NCBI GenBank assembly: GCA_910583775.1
Contig: CAJTYD010000004.1
Span: 1-63,947, forward strand
Reading direction: 5' to 3'
Origin: an uncultured Muribaculaceae bacterium
Lineage (GTDB): Bacteria > Bacteroidota > Bacteroidia > Bacteroidales > Muribaculaceae
DNA length: 63,947 nucleotides
A program made the position numbers and the translations under genes. Positions 1 to 8,527 of the stretch are shown here, piece after piece; position 1 is the stretch's first letter; every line of letters starts with the position of its first letter. The notes under the pieces are model-generated. The model saw only the letters and a list, made by a program, of their open reading frames with translations. It was not told the origin of the DNA and searched no databases.

Positions 1-64
1 CAATTAGCGGCTTAGCCGAGACTGGTCAGCCTCAAAATTTACCGAACCATTGTATAATGTTTCA

Positions 65-93
65 ATCCGCCCTTTGAAAAGGCGGATTTTTCT
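65..93 (+). terminator. Intrinsic terminator of an upstream unit
   Basis: Inverted arms ATCCGCC and GGCGGAT enclose a short A-rich loop and are followed by a T-rich run. It presumably ends a transcript that starts left of the window. Bases 1-64 show no gene I can recognise. Confidence 0.7.
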
Positions 94-123
94 TTGATTT
101 CTGATGCCGTTTAGTTACCTTTG
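93..123 (+). promoter_or_regulatory. Bacteroidota-type promoter of hpt
   Basis: A -33 TTTG (93-96) is separated by 19 bases from a -7 element TACCTTTG (116-123), matching the TTTG/TAnnTTTG consensus of the primary Bacteroidota sigma factor. Transcription would start near 130 and leave a leader of about 90 bases before hpt. The leader contains the hairpin GTCGTTTTAACGAC followed by a T6 run. Confidence 0.65.
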
Positions 124-221
124 TAGGTAAGTTCCTAAGAAGGCGTCGTTTTAACGACACGGCGCATTTTTTGTGGACTGAACAAACGAGTAAATCTCCA
201 GAAAACAGCTTCTGAAACAGA

Positions 222-770
222 ATGGAAGAAAAAATTACCGTCGACGGCCTTACTTTTGTGCCGTATCTCAAACGCGATGAAATCGCCGCTCAGGTCAAGA
301 GAGTGGCTGAGGAAATAAGACACGATCTCCAGGGAGCATCCCCTCTTTTCATTTGTGTCCTAAACGGCGCCTTCATGTTTGCCGCCGATCTTATCCGCGA
401 GATCGGGATGAACGATTCGAAGATAACCTTTGTTAAATATTCAAGCTATGAAGGCACTTCCTCAACCGGGACTGTCAAAGAGATCATAGGACTTAAGGAG
501 GACATCCGGGGCCGCGATGTGGTGATAATCGAGGATATTGTCGATACAGGCCTGACTGCCGTGAAAATGGTGGAAGACCTTAAGAAACGGAATCCGCACT
601 CTATCCGGTTCGCAACACTCCTTCACAAACCTGAAAGCTCCAAGACCGGATTCCAGCCCGATTACGTGGCGTTTGCCATCCCTCCGAAGTTCATTATCGG
701 ATACGGCCTTGACCTCGACGGGAAAGTCAGAAACCTCAAGGACATCTACGTGATCCGGGAGGAGGAATAA
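222..770 (+). CDS. hpt: Hypoxanthine phosphoribosyltransferase
   Basis: Purine salvage enzyme that transfers phosphoribose from PRPP to hypoxanthine or guanine to give IMP or GMP in the cytosol. The 182-residue protein has the usual length for the family. The PRPP-binding loop VVIIEDIVDTGLT lies at residues 100-112, and the C-terminal IGYGLDLDGKVRN stretch is typical of bacterial HPRT. The start follows a roughly 90-base leader from a good promoter, with no Shine-Dalgarno sequence, as usual in this phylum. adk follows 58 bases later on the same strand, so the two nucleotide genes are probably cotranscribed. Family assignment is firm; the preference between hypoxanthine and guanine is not visible. 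Confidence 0.95.
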   Translation: MEEKITVDGLTFVPYLKRDEIAAQVKRVAEEIRHDLQGASPLFICVLNGAFMFAADLIREIGMNDSKITFVKYSSYEGTSSTGTVKEIIGLKEDIRGRDVVIIEDIVDTGLTAVKMVEDLKKRNPHSIRFATLLHKPESSKTGFQPDYVAFAIPPKFIIGYGLDLDGKVRNLKDIYVIREEE

Positions 771-828
771 GGCCAGGGAAATCCTTCCAATCAATACCAA
801 TGAACAATAACACCCAAAACTTTATATT

Positions 829-1428
829 ATGTTGAATATTGTATTATTCGGCGCTCCCGGTAGCGGCAAAGGCACTCAGAGCGCTAAAATAATCGATGAA
901 TTCGGTTTATTTCACATCTCTACCGGCGACGTACTACGCGACCACATCAAACGCGGCACCGAACTCGGCAAAATAGCAAATGATTATATCTCGAAGGGTC
1001 AGCTCATACCTGATGACCTGATGATCCAGATCCTCGACAACGTGCTTGAAGAGCAGGCCGCCGGCAAAGAGGGCGTGGTTTTCGACGGATTCCCCCGCAC
1101 CATCCCTCAGGCCGAAGCACTCAAGGAGCTGCTCCGCAAACGCGGCACTGACCTGCACGCCGTCATCGGACTCGAAGTGCCCGAAGAAGAACTCGTGGAA
1201 AGAATGATCAACCGCGGCAAAGAGACAGGTCGCGCCGACGACAACATCGACACCATCAAGAACCGTCTCAAAGTATATCACAGCCAGACTCACCCGCTTA
1301 AGGAGTATTATACGACAGAGGGTAAATACATTCCTATCAACGGTTCGGGTATAGTTGACGAAATCTTCAACGAAATCGCCTGCGGAATAGAGAAAACCAC
1401 CGGTGCGAAACGCAGAACAAAGAAATAA
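829..1428 (+). CDS. adk: Adenylate kinase
   Basis: Catalyses ATP + AMP to 2 ADP in the cytosol and keeps adenylate energy balance. The protein has 199 residues. The P-loop GAPGSGKGTQ is at residues 8-17, the AMP-binding DGFPRT motif is near residue 86, and the arginine-bearing segment RGKETGRADD follows. The lid is the short, non-zinc type, with no four-cysteine cluster. It sits directly after hpt, an arrangement commonly seen in Bacteroidales. The C-terminus is basic (KRRTKK). Confidence 0.96.
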   Translation: MLNIVLFGAPGSGKGTQSAKIIDEFGLFHISTGDVLRDHIKRGTELGKIANDYISKGQLIPDDLMIQILDNVLEEQAAGKEGVVFDGFPRTIPQAEALKELLRKRGTDLHAVIGLEVPEEELVERMINRGKETGRADDNIDTIKNRLKVYHSQTHPLKEYYTTEGKYIPINGSGIVDEIFNEIACGIEKTTGAKRRTKK

Positions 1429-1474
1429 GCAGTTCTCGGCAAAAATATTCTCTTGAATTTAGCGTTGATTCTAT

Positions 1475-3460
1475 ATGAGATCCTTCATAAGAATCAACGC
1501 TTTTCTTTTTATATCAGTCATCTTTCTGCTCGCCGGAGGGTGCAAGCCATCGAAACTCTCCGTGGCCGACGACATGATGGCTAAAGGAGAGTATTTTGAG
1601 GCAGCGAAAAACTACCGCGGAATCTACAACCGGCTTAACCCCAGCACGGAGCGGTCGCTCAAAGGAGAAGTGGCCTATAAGATGGCCACCTGTTACCGCA
1701 GGATCAATCAGAACAGCAAGGCTGCCACCGCCTACCGGAACGCGGCGAGATACAGTTATCCGGATTCAATGCTATACTATTATCTCGGACGCTCGCTGCA
1801 GGCCGAAGGCAATTACAGCCGGGCTATCGAGGCTTACGACTCGTTTCTGAATATCTTTCCCGGGAACCGGCTCGCTACCGAAGGAATCCGCGGTTGCCGC
1901 AAGGCGATCGAGGCAAAAAATGGCAAGAGAACCAGATATGTAGTGAAGGAGGCGCGCATATTCAATTCGCGAAGGGCGGATTTCTCGCCGATATACCTCG
2001 ACCGATCTCTGAACACCCTATATTTCACCTCTTCCACAGAAAAAGCTACCGGTAAAAAGATATCTGAAATCACGGGTACGAAAAATTCCGACATTTTCTT
2101 CTCCACAAAAGATGAGAAAGGAGTATGGAAACGTCCCGAGCCGGCCAAAGGAGAGCTAAACACGGAAGCCGACGAGGGAATCATCTGTTTCTCGCCCGAC
2201 GGCCAGACGATGTATCTCACAGTAGCCAAAGAAAATCCATCGGCCGATTCATCGGTGGAGATCTACACATCCCGCCGTTCCGATGCAAGCTGGAGCGCCC
2301 CGCAAAGATTTGAGATCTCCTCCGATTCCATCTCCGCTTTCGGACATCCCGCCATCTCCCCGGACGGGAGGTACCTCTATTTCAGTTCAGACATGAAAGG
2401 AGGCTACGGGGGCAAGGATATATGGCGCATACGTCTCGACAGCCACAGGAACATACCCGAGAATCTCGGAAGCTCGATCAATACAGCCGGCGACGAGATG
2501 TTTCCCTTTCTACGCAACGACACGACGCTCTATTTCTCCTCCGACGGTCATCCCGGCTTCGGAGCCCTCGACATCTTCCGCGCCGACCTCAACTCCACCC
2601 GCGACCACTGGAGCGTGGAGAATATGGGAATTCCGATGAACAGCAGCGGAGACGACTTCGGAATCACCTTCGGCAACGGAGAAGAGGGCTTCATCAGCTC
2701 CAATCGCAACGACGCCCACGGATATGACCATATCTACAGTTTCGTTCTTCCGCAGATAAAGGTCTCGATCTCGGGGATGGTGCTCGATCGCGACGAGGAA
2801 CCGGTGAAGGGCGCCGTGATCCGCATAGTGGGTGACGACGGATCGAACCAGAAGGCCGTGGCAAAAGACGATGGAAGCTTCAGCTTCAAGCTCGACAGAG
2901 GCGTCAACTATGTGATGAAGGCCGGGGCACCCGGCTATCTGAACCAGAAACAGGAATTCGCATCCGGCATGGAAGAGGAGGATGCCGAATATGAGGTGGA
3001 TTTCATTCTGGCGGCCGTCAACAAGCCGCAGGTAATCGAGAATATCTTCTACGACTTCGACAAGGCAACGCTCAGGCCGGAATCGAAGACGGCCCTCGAC
3101 GAGGTTGTTGCGATGATGAACGACAATCCCAACGTAACCATCGAAATGGGAGCGCACACCGACCGCAAAGGCTCCGATGAATACAACGTCAGGCTTTCCG
3201 ACCGTCGCGCGAAAAGCGTTGTCGACTATCTCATCGCAGCGGGAATCCAGCAGGACCGTCTCTCCTGGAAAGGATATGGTGAAAGCGTGCCGAAAACTAT
3301 AACTGTCAGACTGAGCCGCGAATTTCCTCAATTCCCGATTGGCACGGTTCTTGATGAGACATTTGTAAATAGTCTGGAACCCGAACAACAGGAAATCGCC
3401 GACCAGATAAACCGGCGCACCGAATTCCGCGTCACCTCAATAACCTACGAATACTATTAA
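1475..3460 (+). CDS. OmpA-family lipoprotein with TPR and beta-propeller (PorE-like)
   Basis: Predicted outer-membrane lipoprotein that anchors to peptidoglycan. A signal peptide ends in the lipobox LAGGC (Cys23). TPR-like helices span about 30-150. WD40-like/PD40 propeller repeats, with motifs such as FSPDGQTMYL and SPDGRYLYFSSD, span about 165-440. A carboxypeptidase-regulatory-like beta domain follows at about 455-530, and an OmpA C-terminal domain at about 545-655 with NIFYDFDKATLRP and HTDRKGSDEYN. This order matches PorE (PG1058) of the type IX secretion system, but the architecture is widespread in Bacteroidota, including species without T9SS. No other T9SS gene is in the window, so a T9SS role is not claimed. 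The DUF2461 gene starts 15 bases after it. Confidence 0.85.
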   Translation: MRSFIRINAFLFISVIFLLAGGCKPSKLSVADDMMAKGEYFEAAKNYRGIYNRLNPSTERSLKGEVAYKMATCYRRINQNSKAATAYRNAARYSYPDSMLYYYLGRSLQAEGNYSRAIEAYDSFLNIFPGNRLATEGIRGCRKAIEAKNGKRTRYVVKEARIFNSRRADFSPIYLDRSLNTLYFTSSTEKATGKKISEITGTKNSDIFFSTKDEKGVWKRPEPAKGELNTEADEGIICFSPDGQTMYLTVAKENPSADSSVEIYTSRRSDASWSAPQRFEISSDSISAFGHPAISPDGRYLYFSSDMKGGYGGKDIWRIRLDSHRNIPENLGSSINTAGDEMFPFLRNDTTLYFSSDGHPGFGALDIFRADLNSTRDHWSVENMGIPMNSSGDDFGITFGNGEEGFISSNRNDAHGYDHIYSFVLPQIKVSISGMVLDRDEEPVKGAVIRIVGDDGSNQKAVAKDDGSFSFKLDRGVNYVMKAGAPGYLNQKQEFASGMEEEDAEYEVDFILAAVNKPQVIENIFYDFDKATLRPESKTALDEVVAMMNDNPNVTIEMGAHTDRKGSDEYNVRLSDRRAKSVVDYLIAAGIQQDRLSWKGYGESVPKTITVRLSREFPQFPIGTVLDETFVNSLEPEQQEIADQINRRTEFRVTSITYEYY

Positions 3461-3475
3461 ATTACATAAGAATAA

Positions 3476-4156
3476 ATGAAGACAGTATATAAGTTTCTCA
3501 AGGATTTAAGGCAGAACAACAACCGTGAATGGTTCAACGACAATAAAGAGAGATATCTCGAAGTAAAGGCAAAGGTGGATGATTTCACGCAGTCGCTGAT
3601 AAACCGACTCTCGGAGATCGATCCGGACGCGGCACGCCTCTCCCCTTCCGATTGCACATACCGTATTTATCGCGATACCCGTTTCTCACTCGACAAGACG
3701 CCATATAAGACGCATATCGGTATCTACATCTGCCCCAAAGGAAATAAGAAGAGCTATCGCGCCGGCTATTACGTGCATCTTGAACCGGGAAATTCCTTGA
3801 TGGCCGGGGGCAGCTGGTGCCCCCCCGCCCCTTTGCTCAAAGAGATCCGCAAATCAATTTATGACAATGTAGATGAATATCTCGAGATAATAGAGAATCC
3901 GGAATTCCGTTCGGTATATAAGCAGATCGGGAATGACCTGCTCAAGACCGCTCCCAAGGGTTTTCCGAAAGACTGGGAACATATCGACCTGCTCAAGCCC
4001 CGCGATTACACCACATACGCTCCCGTCGCCGACTCTTTCATGACCTCCGGCAACGCCGTCGACTCCATCTTCGGATACATGAAGATCCAGAAACCCTACA
4101 ACGACTTCATCAACTTCATCCTCGACGAATCACCCTGGCTCGACACTCCCCGCTGA
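3476..4156 (+). CDS. DUF2461 family protein
   Basis: A 226-residue protein of the DUF2461/TIGR02453 family, recognised by its N-terminal pattern around FLKDLRQNNNREWFNDNK and by the YRIYRDTRFSLDKTPYKTH stretch near residues 61-80. Function is unknown. It has no signal peptide or membrane segment, so it is probably cytosolic. It starts 15 bases after the OmpA lipoprotein gene and is likely cotranscribed with it. A bidirectional hairpin terminator follows. Confidence 0.88.
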   Translation: MKTVYKFLKDLRQNNNREWFNDNKERYLEVKAKVDDFTQSLINRLSEIDPDAARLSPSDCTYRIYRDTRFSLDKTPYKTHIGIYICPKGNKKSYRAGYYVHLEPGNSLMAGGSWCPPAPLLKEIRKSIYDNVDEYLEIIENPEFRSVYKQIGNDLLKTAPKGFPKDWEHIDLLKPRDYTTYAPVADSFMTSGNAVDSIFGYMKIQKPYNDFINFILDESPWLDTPR

Positions 4157-4164
4157 TAAAAGAA

Positions 4165-4207
4165 TTGCCCGGCGCCTGGATTCGCGAGGAATCCGGACGT
4201 CGGGCAA
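4165..4207. terminator. Hairpin terminator between convergent genes
   Basis: A long imperfect stem (TTGCCCGGCGCC...GGATTC paired with GAATCC...CGTCGGGCAA) lies between the ends of the DUF2461 gene (plus) and kduI (minus). It probably serves both directions. T-runs are weak on both sides. Confidence 0.6.
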
Positions 4208-4236
4208 TAAGCAGTAGGGATTAAATAGATTATCCG

Positions 4237-5157
4237 TTATCTCATTTCAGTGTATTTCACTTTGTCCATGTCGCTGTAGTCGAGGTTCTCGCCACCCATG
4301 CCCCAGATGAACATGTAGTTGCTTGTACCTGCGGCTGCATGGATCGACCATTCGGGCGACATGATGGCCTGCTCGTTGCCGAGCCATACCACGCGTGTCT
4401 CCTGCGGCTCGCCCATCAGATGGCAGATGGCGTTGCCCTCAGGCACGTTGAAATAGAAATAAGCCTCAACACGACGGTCGTGTGTGTGGGCCGGCATTGT
4501 GTTCCATACAGAACCCGGCTTAAGCTCCGTCAGTCCCATCTGAAGCTGGCAGGGGCCCTCCTTGAGCACGTTGTTCACGATAAGCTGGTTGATCACGCGG
4601 TCGTTGCTCTCCTCCATCTTGCCGGCGGCAAACGAATTGGCTTTCAGAGAACCCTTGCGGCCGTCGATGGTTACGAGCTGAACAGGATAAGCCTTATGGG
4701 CCGTCGTGGAGTTGATGTAGAACTTGGCGGGCTTCGAAGCGTCCTTGCTCTTGAAGACAACTTCCTTGTTGCCGCGGCCTACATAGAGAGCGTCCTTGAA
4801 ATGAAGCTCGTAAGCCTTGCCGTCAACCTCAACAATACCGTCGCCGCCGATATTGATGACGCCGAGTTCGCGACGCTCCAGGAAGTAGTTGGCCTTCAGA
4901 GGATCGATGGTCTCGAGCTTCAGAGGCTTTGTCGCAGGAACAGCACCGCCGAAAATCAGACGGTCGTAAAGAGAATAGGTAAGGTTGATCTCATCGGCGA
5001 CCATAACCTTCTCCATGCCGAAACGCTCGCGCAGCTTCGCTGTGTCATAATTCTTCACGTCATCAGGATGGCACTCTCGCTGAATCGTATAATGTGTCTG
5101 CGCGTTAGCGCCGAAAGCTGCCAATGCGAAAGCAGCTGCAAATAATAATTTTTTCAT
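4237..5157 (-). CDS. kduI: 5-keto-4-deoxyuronate isomerase with signal peptide
   Basis: Isomerises 5-keto-4-deoxyuronate (DKI) to 2,5-diketo-3-deoxygluconate (DKII) in pectin breakdown. The start is set at 5157 because the residues from there form a clear signal peptide (MKKLLFAAAFALAAFGANAQ) and the longer frame would run into eda. The mature part is a full-length KduI. The four metal ligands of the family are visible as H224 and H226 (PAHTHDRR), E231 and H273 (SIHAAAG). Family members are normally cytosolic, so export to the periplasm is unusual and is inferred only from the N-terminus. It is the last gene of the pectin operon, 26 bases after eda. Confidence 0.9.
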   Translation of the reverse strand: MKKLLFAAAFALAAFGANAQTHYTIQRECHPDDVKNYDTAKLRERFGMEKVMVADEINLTYSLYDRLIFGGAVPATKPLKLETIDPLKANYFLERRELGVINIGGDGIVEVDGKAYELHFKDALYVGRGNKEVVFKSKDASKPAKFYINSTTAHKAYPVQLVTIDGRKGSLKANSFAAGKMEESNDRVINQLIVNNVLKEGPCQLQMGLTELKPGSVWNTMPAHTHDRRVEAYFYFNVPEGNAICHLMGEPQETRVVWLGNEQAIMSPEWSIHAAAGTSNYMFIWGMGGENLDYSDMDKVKYTEMR

Positions 5158-5183
5158 TCTATTTTCAGTTGTTAAGTGGCTGT

Positions 5184-5846
5184 TTAAAGTCTGGAAATAA
5201 TTTCGAAGCACTCGGCGCATTTGTCGGAGACATACTTCCAGTCGCCGGCTGCGACCTTATCCTTCGGGAAGAGTTTCGAACCCATTCCCACGCAGAAGGC
5301 GCCGGCCTTGAACCAGGAAGCGAGATTCTCTTCCGTAGGCTCCACGCCGCCGGTGACCATGATCTTCGACCATGGCATCGGAGCCATGAGACCTTTCACC
5401 ATCTTCGGGCCGAGCACGTCGCCGGGGAAGAGCTTGCAGACCTCGCAGCCCACCTCCTGTGCGAAACCGATCTCCGAGACGCTGCCGCATCCGGGAATAT
5501 AAGGGATGCCGCGACGGTTGCAGACTTTGGCGATCTCCGGGTTGAACAACGGGCCGACGACGAAGCAGGCGCCGAGCTGCATATATAGAGAGGCTGTGCC
5601 GGGCTCGACAATGGATCCCACACCGATAGCCATCTCCGGGCATTCCTTAGCCGCGAACTTCACCACCTCCGAGAAGACCTCGTGGGCGAAATCGCCGCGG
5701 TTGGTAAACTCAAAAAGACGGACGCCGCCGTCATAGCAAGCCTTCACTACAGCCTTCGCCGTCTCCACATCCTTGTGGTAGAACACCGGCACCATCGGAG
5801 CCTGTGAGAGCTTGCCCAATACTGTGATTTTATCGAACTTTGCCAT
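5184..5846 (-). CDS. eda: KDPG / 4-hydroxy-2-oxoglutarate aldolase
   Basis: Class I aldolase that cleaves 2-keto-3-deoxy-6-phosphogluconate into pyruvate and glyceraldehyde-3-phosphate in the cytosol. The protein has 220 residues. The Schiff-base lysine corresponds to K138 in CKLFPGD. E46 and R50 in FEFTNRGDF match the conserved Glu/Arg pair of the family, and VTGGVEPTEEN is the phosphate-binding turn. No signal peptide, in contrast to the adjacent kduI. It lies 25 bases after the kinase gene that supplies its substrate. Confidence 0.92.
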   Translation of the reverse strand: MAKFDKITVLGKLSQAPMVPVFYHKDVETAKAVVKACYDGGVRLFEFTNRGDFAHEVFSEVVKFAAKECPEMAIGVGSIVEPGTASLYMQLGACFVVGPLFNPEIAKVCNRRGIPYIPGCGSVSEIGFAQEVGCEVCKLFPGDVLGPKMVKGLMAPMPWSKIMVTGGVEPTEENLASWFKAGAFCVGMGSKLFPKDKVAAGDWKYVSDKCAECFEIISRL

Positions 5847-5871
5847 AATTTCTAAATTCTAATCTTTCAGA

Positions 5872-6894
5872 TTATCTCTGCACGCGTCCGTTGGCCGAAC
5901 CTCCGGCGAGAGCCTTCACCTCTTCGGCCGAAACCAGGTTGAAGTCGCCGGGGATGGTCTGCTTCAGAGCCGAAGCAGCCACCGCGAATTCAAGAGCGTC
6001 CTGAACGGAATCCATCGTCAGCAAGCCGTGGATAAGACCGCCGGAGAACGAGTCGCCGCCGCCGACGCGGTCGATGATCGGGTTGATGTCGTAACGTTTC
6101 GACTCGTAGAACTTCTCCCCGTCGTAAGCCAGGGCCTTCCAGCCGTTATGGGTTGCGGAGAAGCTCTCGCGAAGGGTCGAGGCCACGATCTCGAAACCGA
6201 ATTTCTCTGCCATGGCCTTGAAGATACCCTTGTATCCCTCGGCCGATGTGTCGCCGCCCTCAACGTCTGCGTCAGGCTTGAAGCCGAGGCAGAGATCGGC
6301 ATCCTCTTCGTTGCCGATACATACGTCTACATATTCCATCAGGGGAACCATCACGGAACGAGCCTTTTCGGGAGTCCAGAGTTTTTTACGGAAATTAAGG
6401 TCTACCGAGACCTTCACGCCGTTGCGTTTGGCGGCCTGGCAGGCAAGTTTGGTGAGTTCGGCGGCCTTGTCGGAGATGGCGGGCGTGATTCCGCTCCAGT
6501 GGAACCAGTCAGCACCCTTCATGATGGCGTCGAAATCGAAATCCGAAGGATCGGCTTCCGCGATGGCCGAGCCGGCACGATCGTAGATCACCTTCGAGGG
6601 ACGCATCGAAGCACCGGTCTCGCAATAATAAATACCCACGCGGTTACCGCCGCGGGTGATGTAGTCGGTATGGACGCCGTAACGGCGGAGGGCGTTGACA
6701 GCGCCCTGTCCTATCTCATGTTTAGGAAGTTTTGATACAAAGTAGGCGTCATGGCCATAATTGGCGCAGCTGACTGCCACGTTTGCCTCGCCTCCGCCCC
6801 AGATCACGTCGAATCTGTCGACCTCCGTGAAACGGTAACATCCGTTAGGTGAAAGACGGAGCATTATTTCCCCAAGTGTTATTACTTTTGACAT
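5872..6894 (-). CDS. kdgK: 2-keto-3-deoxygluconate kinase (PfkB family)
   Basis: PfkB/ribokinase-fold sugar kinase of 340 residues, assigned to KDG phosphorylation (KDG + ATP to KDPG). The N-terminal substrate signature GGGEANVAVSCA is near residues 33-44. The C-terminal ATP/anion-hole signature GGGDSFSGGL carries the catalytic Asp. The family is visible in the sequence; the substrate is inferred from its position between kduD, eda and kduI. Gaps to its neighbours are 25 and 36 bases, consistent with one transcript. Confidence 0.87.
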   Translation of the reverse strand: MSKVITLGEIMLRLSPNGCYRFTEVDRFDVIWGGGEANVAVSCANYGHDAYFVSKLPKHEIGQGAVNALRRYGVHTDYITRGGNRVGIYYCETGASMRPSKVIYDRAGSAIAEADPSDFDFDAIMKGADWFHWSGITPAISDKAAELTKLACQAAKRNGVKVSVDLNFRKKLWTPEKARSVMVPLMEYVDVCIGNEEDADLCLGFKPDADVEGGDTSAEGYKGIFKAMAEKFGFEIVASTLRESFSATHNGWKALAYDGEKFYESKRYDINPIIDRVGGGDSFSGGLIHGLLTMDSVQDALEFAVAASALKQTIPGDFNLVSAEEVKALAGGSANGRVQR

Positions 6895-6930
6895 GATATT
6901 CCTAATATAAAGGTTATTAATATTTATTCA

Positions 6931-8352
6931 TTATTCCTCGCTCTGAAGCACGTCGGAGCCGGCGGCAACCATCTTCTTCTGGTTGCGGATGATCAGCACA
7001 CGGTTCCAGACCATAAGACCCATCGTACTGACAACCAGAATTCCCGCACCGATCCATTTCCATCCGTGGACAAGCTGGAAGAGAACCCAGGCCAGCGGGC
7101 TGGCGGCGAAGTCAAGACTTCCCCCTTCGAATCCTTCGGGGATGGCAACGGCACTGTCGTGAGTGGCGATGAACACATCCTTGGCCGCGAAAGTGAAATA
7201 GGGAGCGAGGCTCGTCACCATGTAGAGACCGCCGACGATCGCCACAAGACCTACAATGAAGGTCTTGATCACGTTACCCCTTGTGAAAGGGAGAACGAGG
7301 GGGAAGAGGTAGAACATTCCGGCAAGCGAGGCAAGCGGCAGGAAGCGGTTGCCAGGGAGCACCACAGCAAGAAGCAGAGTCACCGGGATAAGGAGCAGCG
7401 AGACGACCAGAGTCGTCGGATGACCGATCACCAGCGCGGGACTCATGCCGATGTTAAGACCGTCGGCACCCTTGAATTTGCGGGCGATCAGACTGCGGGT
7501 AGCCTCCGAGATAGGACGCAGACCTTCGATGAAGAGCACCGTAACGCGCGGGATCAACTCCATCACGGCTCCCATCTTGATACCGAGACCGAGAATCATC
7601 GGGATATTATCGACGATCTCAGCCCAGCTCTTGCAGGCCAGACAGCCGATGCCTATGCCCACGATAACACCGAGGAACAAAGGTTCGCCGAGCACGCCGA
7701 ACTTGCGTTTCAGGCCCTCGGCGTCAATCTCCAGCTTGTCGAAGCCGGGGATTCTGTCAAGGCCTTTGTTGATCAGCCAGGCAAAAGGAGCGTATGCGGC
7801 GCAGAAAGGCTGCGGAATGGAGATGCCCTCCATGCCGTCGTAGAAACGCTGGAACCTGAGCGCGGTCATATCGGCGATGATCAACGTGATGATGTAGCAG
7901 ACGATAGCTCCGAAGAACCCCCATGCAAGGGAATCGCAGGCGAAATAGATCACGGCGCCGATGAAGGCGAAATGCCAGTAGTTCCAGAGGTCGATATTGA
8001 CCGTGCGGGTGGTCTTGGTGAAAAGCATGATGAGGTTCACGCCAAGACACACGGGAATGATAAAGGCGCCTACAGCCGTGTTATAGGCCACGGATGCGGC
8101 GGCAGGCCAGCCCATGTCGAAGACAGAGAGCTGGAGGTCATAATTCTTTACGACCGAATCAAGGGCCGGACCAAGCGCGGAGGTCAGCAGGGCCGTCACG
8201 ATCGACAGACCTACGAAACCGACGCCGACCTTGAGACCGGCCTTGAGAGCGTCACCGAACTTGATGCCTATACAGACGCCTAAGATCGTGAAGATCACAG
8301 GCATCATCACGGCGGCTCCAAGTCCGATTATATATTTAAAAACTTCTTCCAT
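6931..8352 (-). CDS. Orphan PTS galactitol-type EIIC membrane protein
   Basis: Polytopic inner-membrane protein resembling the EIIC-GAT (GatC/SgcC) permease component of the phosphotransferase system. It contains many hydrophobic segments across its 473 residues. Start 8352 (MEEVFKYIIGLGAAVMM) is preferred over an in-frame ATG 33 bases upstream because it begins directly at the family N-terminus. No EIIA, EIIB, HPr or EI gene occurs in the window, and sugar PTS systems are rare in Bacteroidales. It therefore may move substrate without phosphorylation. Its place between kduD and kdgK suggests KDG, DKII or DKI as cargo (inference). Confidence 0.8.
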   Translation of the reverse strand: MEEVFKYIIGLGAAVMMPVIFTILGVCIGIKFGDALKAGLKVGVGFVGLSIVTALLTSALGPALDSVVKNYDLQLSVFDMGWPAAASVAYNTAVGAFIIPVCLGVNLIMLFTKTTRTVNIDLWNYWHFAFIGAVIYFACDSLAWGFFGAIVCYIITLIIADMTALRFQRFYDGMEGISIPQPFCAAYAPFAWLINKGLDRIPGFDKLEIDAEGLKRKFGVLGEPLFLGVIVGIGIGCLACKSWAEIVDNIPMILGLGIKMGAVMELIPRVTVLFIEGLRPISEATRSLIARKFKGADGLNIGMSPALVIGHPTTLVVSLLLIPVTLLLAVVLPGNRFLPLASLAGMFYLFPLVLPFTRGNVIKTFIVGLVAIVGGLYMVTSLAPYFTFAAKDVFIATHDSAVAIPEGFEGGSLDFAASPLAWVLFQLVHGWKWIGAGILVVSTMGLMVWNRVLIIRNQKKMVAAGSDVLQSEE

Positions 8353-8447
8353 CTGATTTAGGTTAGCTAAGTAAATATAAATCAATTATATCACTTACTC
8401 AAATGATTTATGTCAACAAAATCTTTCCTGCTGGATAAAGAGAAAAG

Positions 8448-8489
8448 AGCAACCACCGGAACAATCACTGCTCCGGCGATTGCCTCTCA
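8448..8489. other. Imperfect hairpin in kduD-EIIC gap
   Basis: Interrupted stem AGAG..CAA..CCGGA paired with TCCGG..TTG..CTCT in the 175-base gap between kduD and the EIIC gene. It may be an RNA processing or stability element within the operon. There is no T-run, so it is not a convincing terminator. Confidence 0.35.
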
Positions 8490-8527
8490 ACCATTAACTA
8501 TATATTGACACAGGGTTAATTAAATTA

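Noticed and set aside
1..64. tRNA or other stable RNA at the left edge
   Set aside because: The sequence does not fold into a recognisable tRNA and lacks known RNA signatures; only the following terminator is convincing.
1475..3460. Firm assignment as type IX secretion component PorE
   Set aside because: Domain order matches, but no other T9SS gene is present and the architecture occurs widely outside T9SS.
5221..8283. Long open frames on the plus strand opposite the pectin genes (for example 7066-8283)
   Set aside because: They are antisense shadows of strongly recognisable genes with high GC third positions and have no family resemblance.
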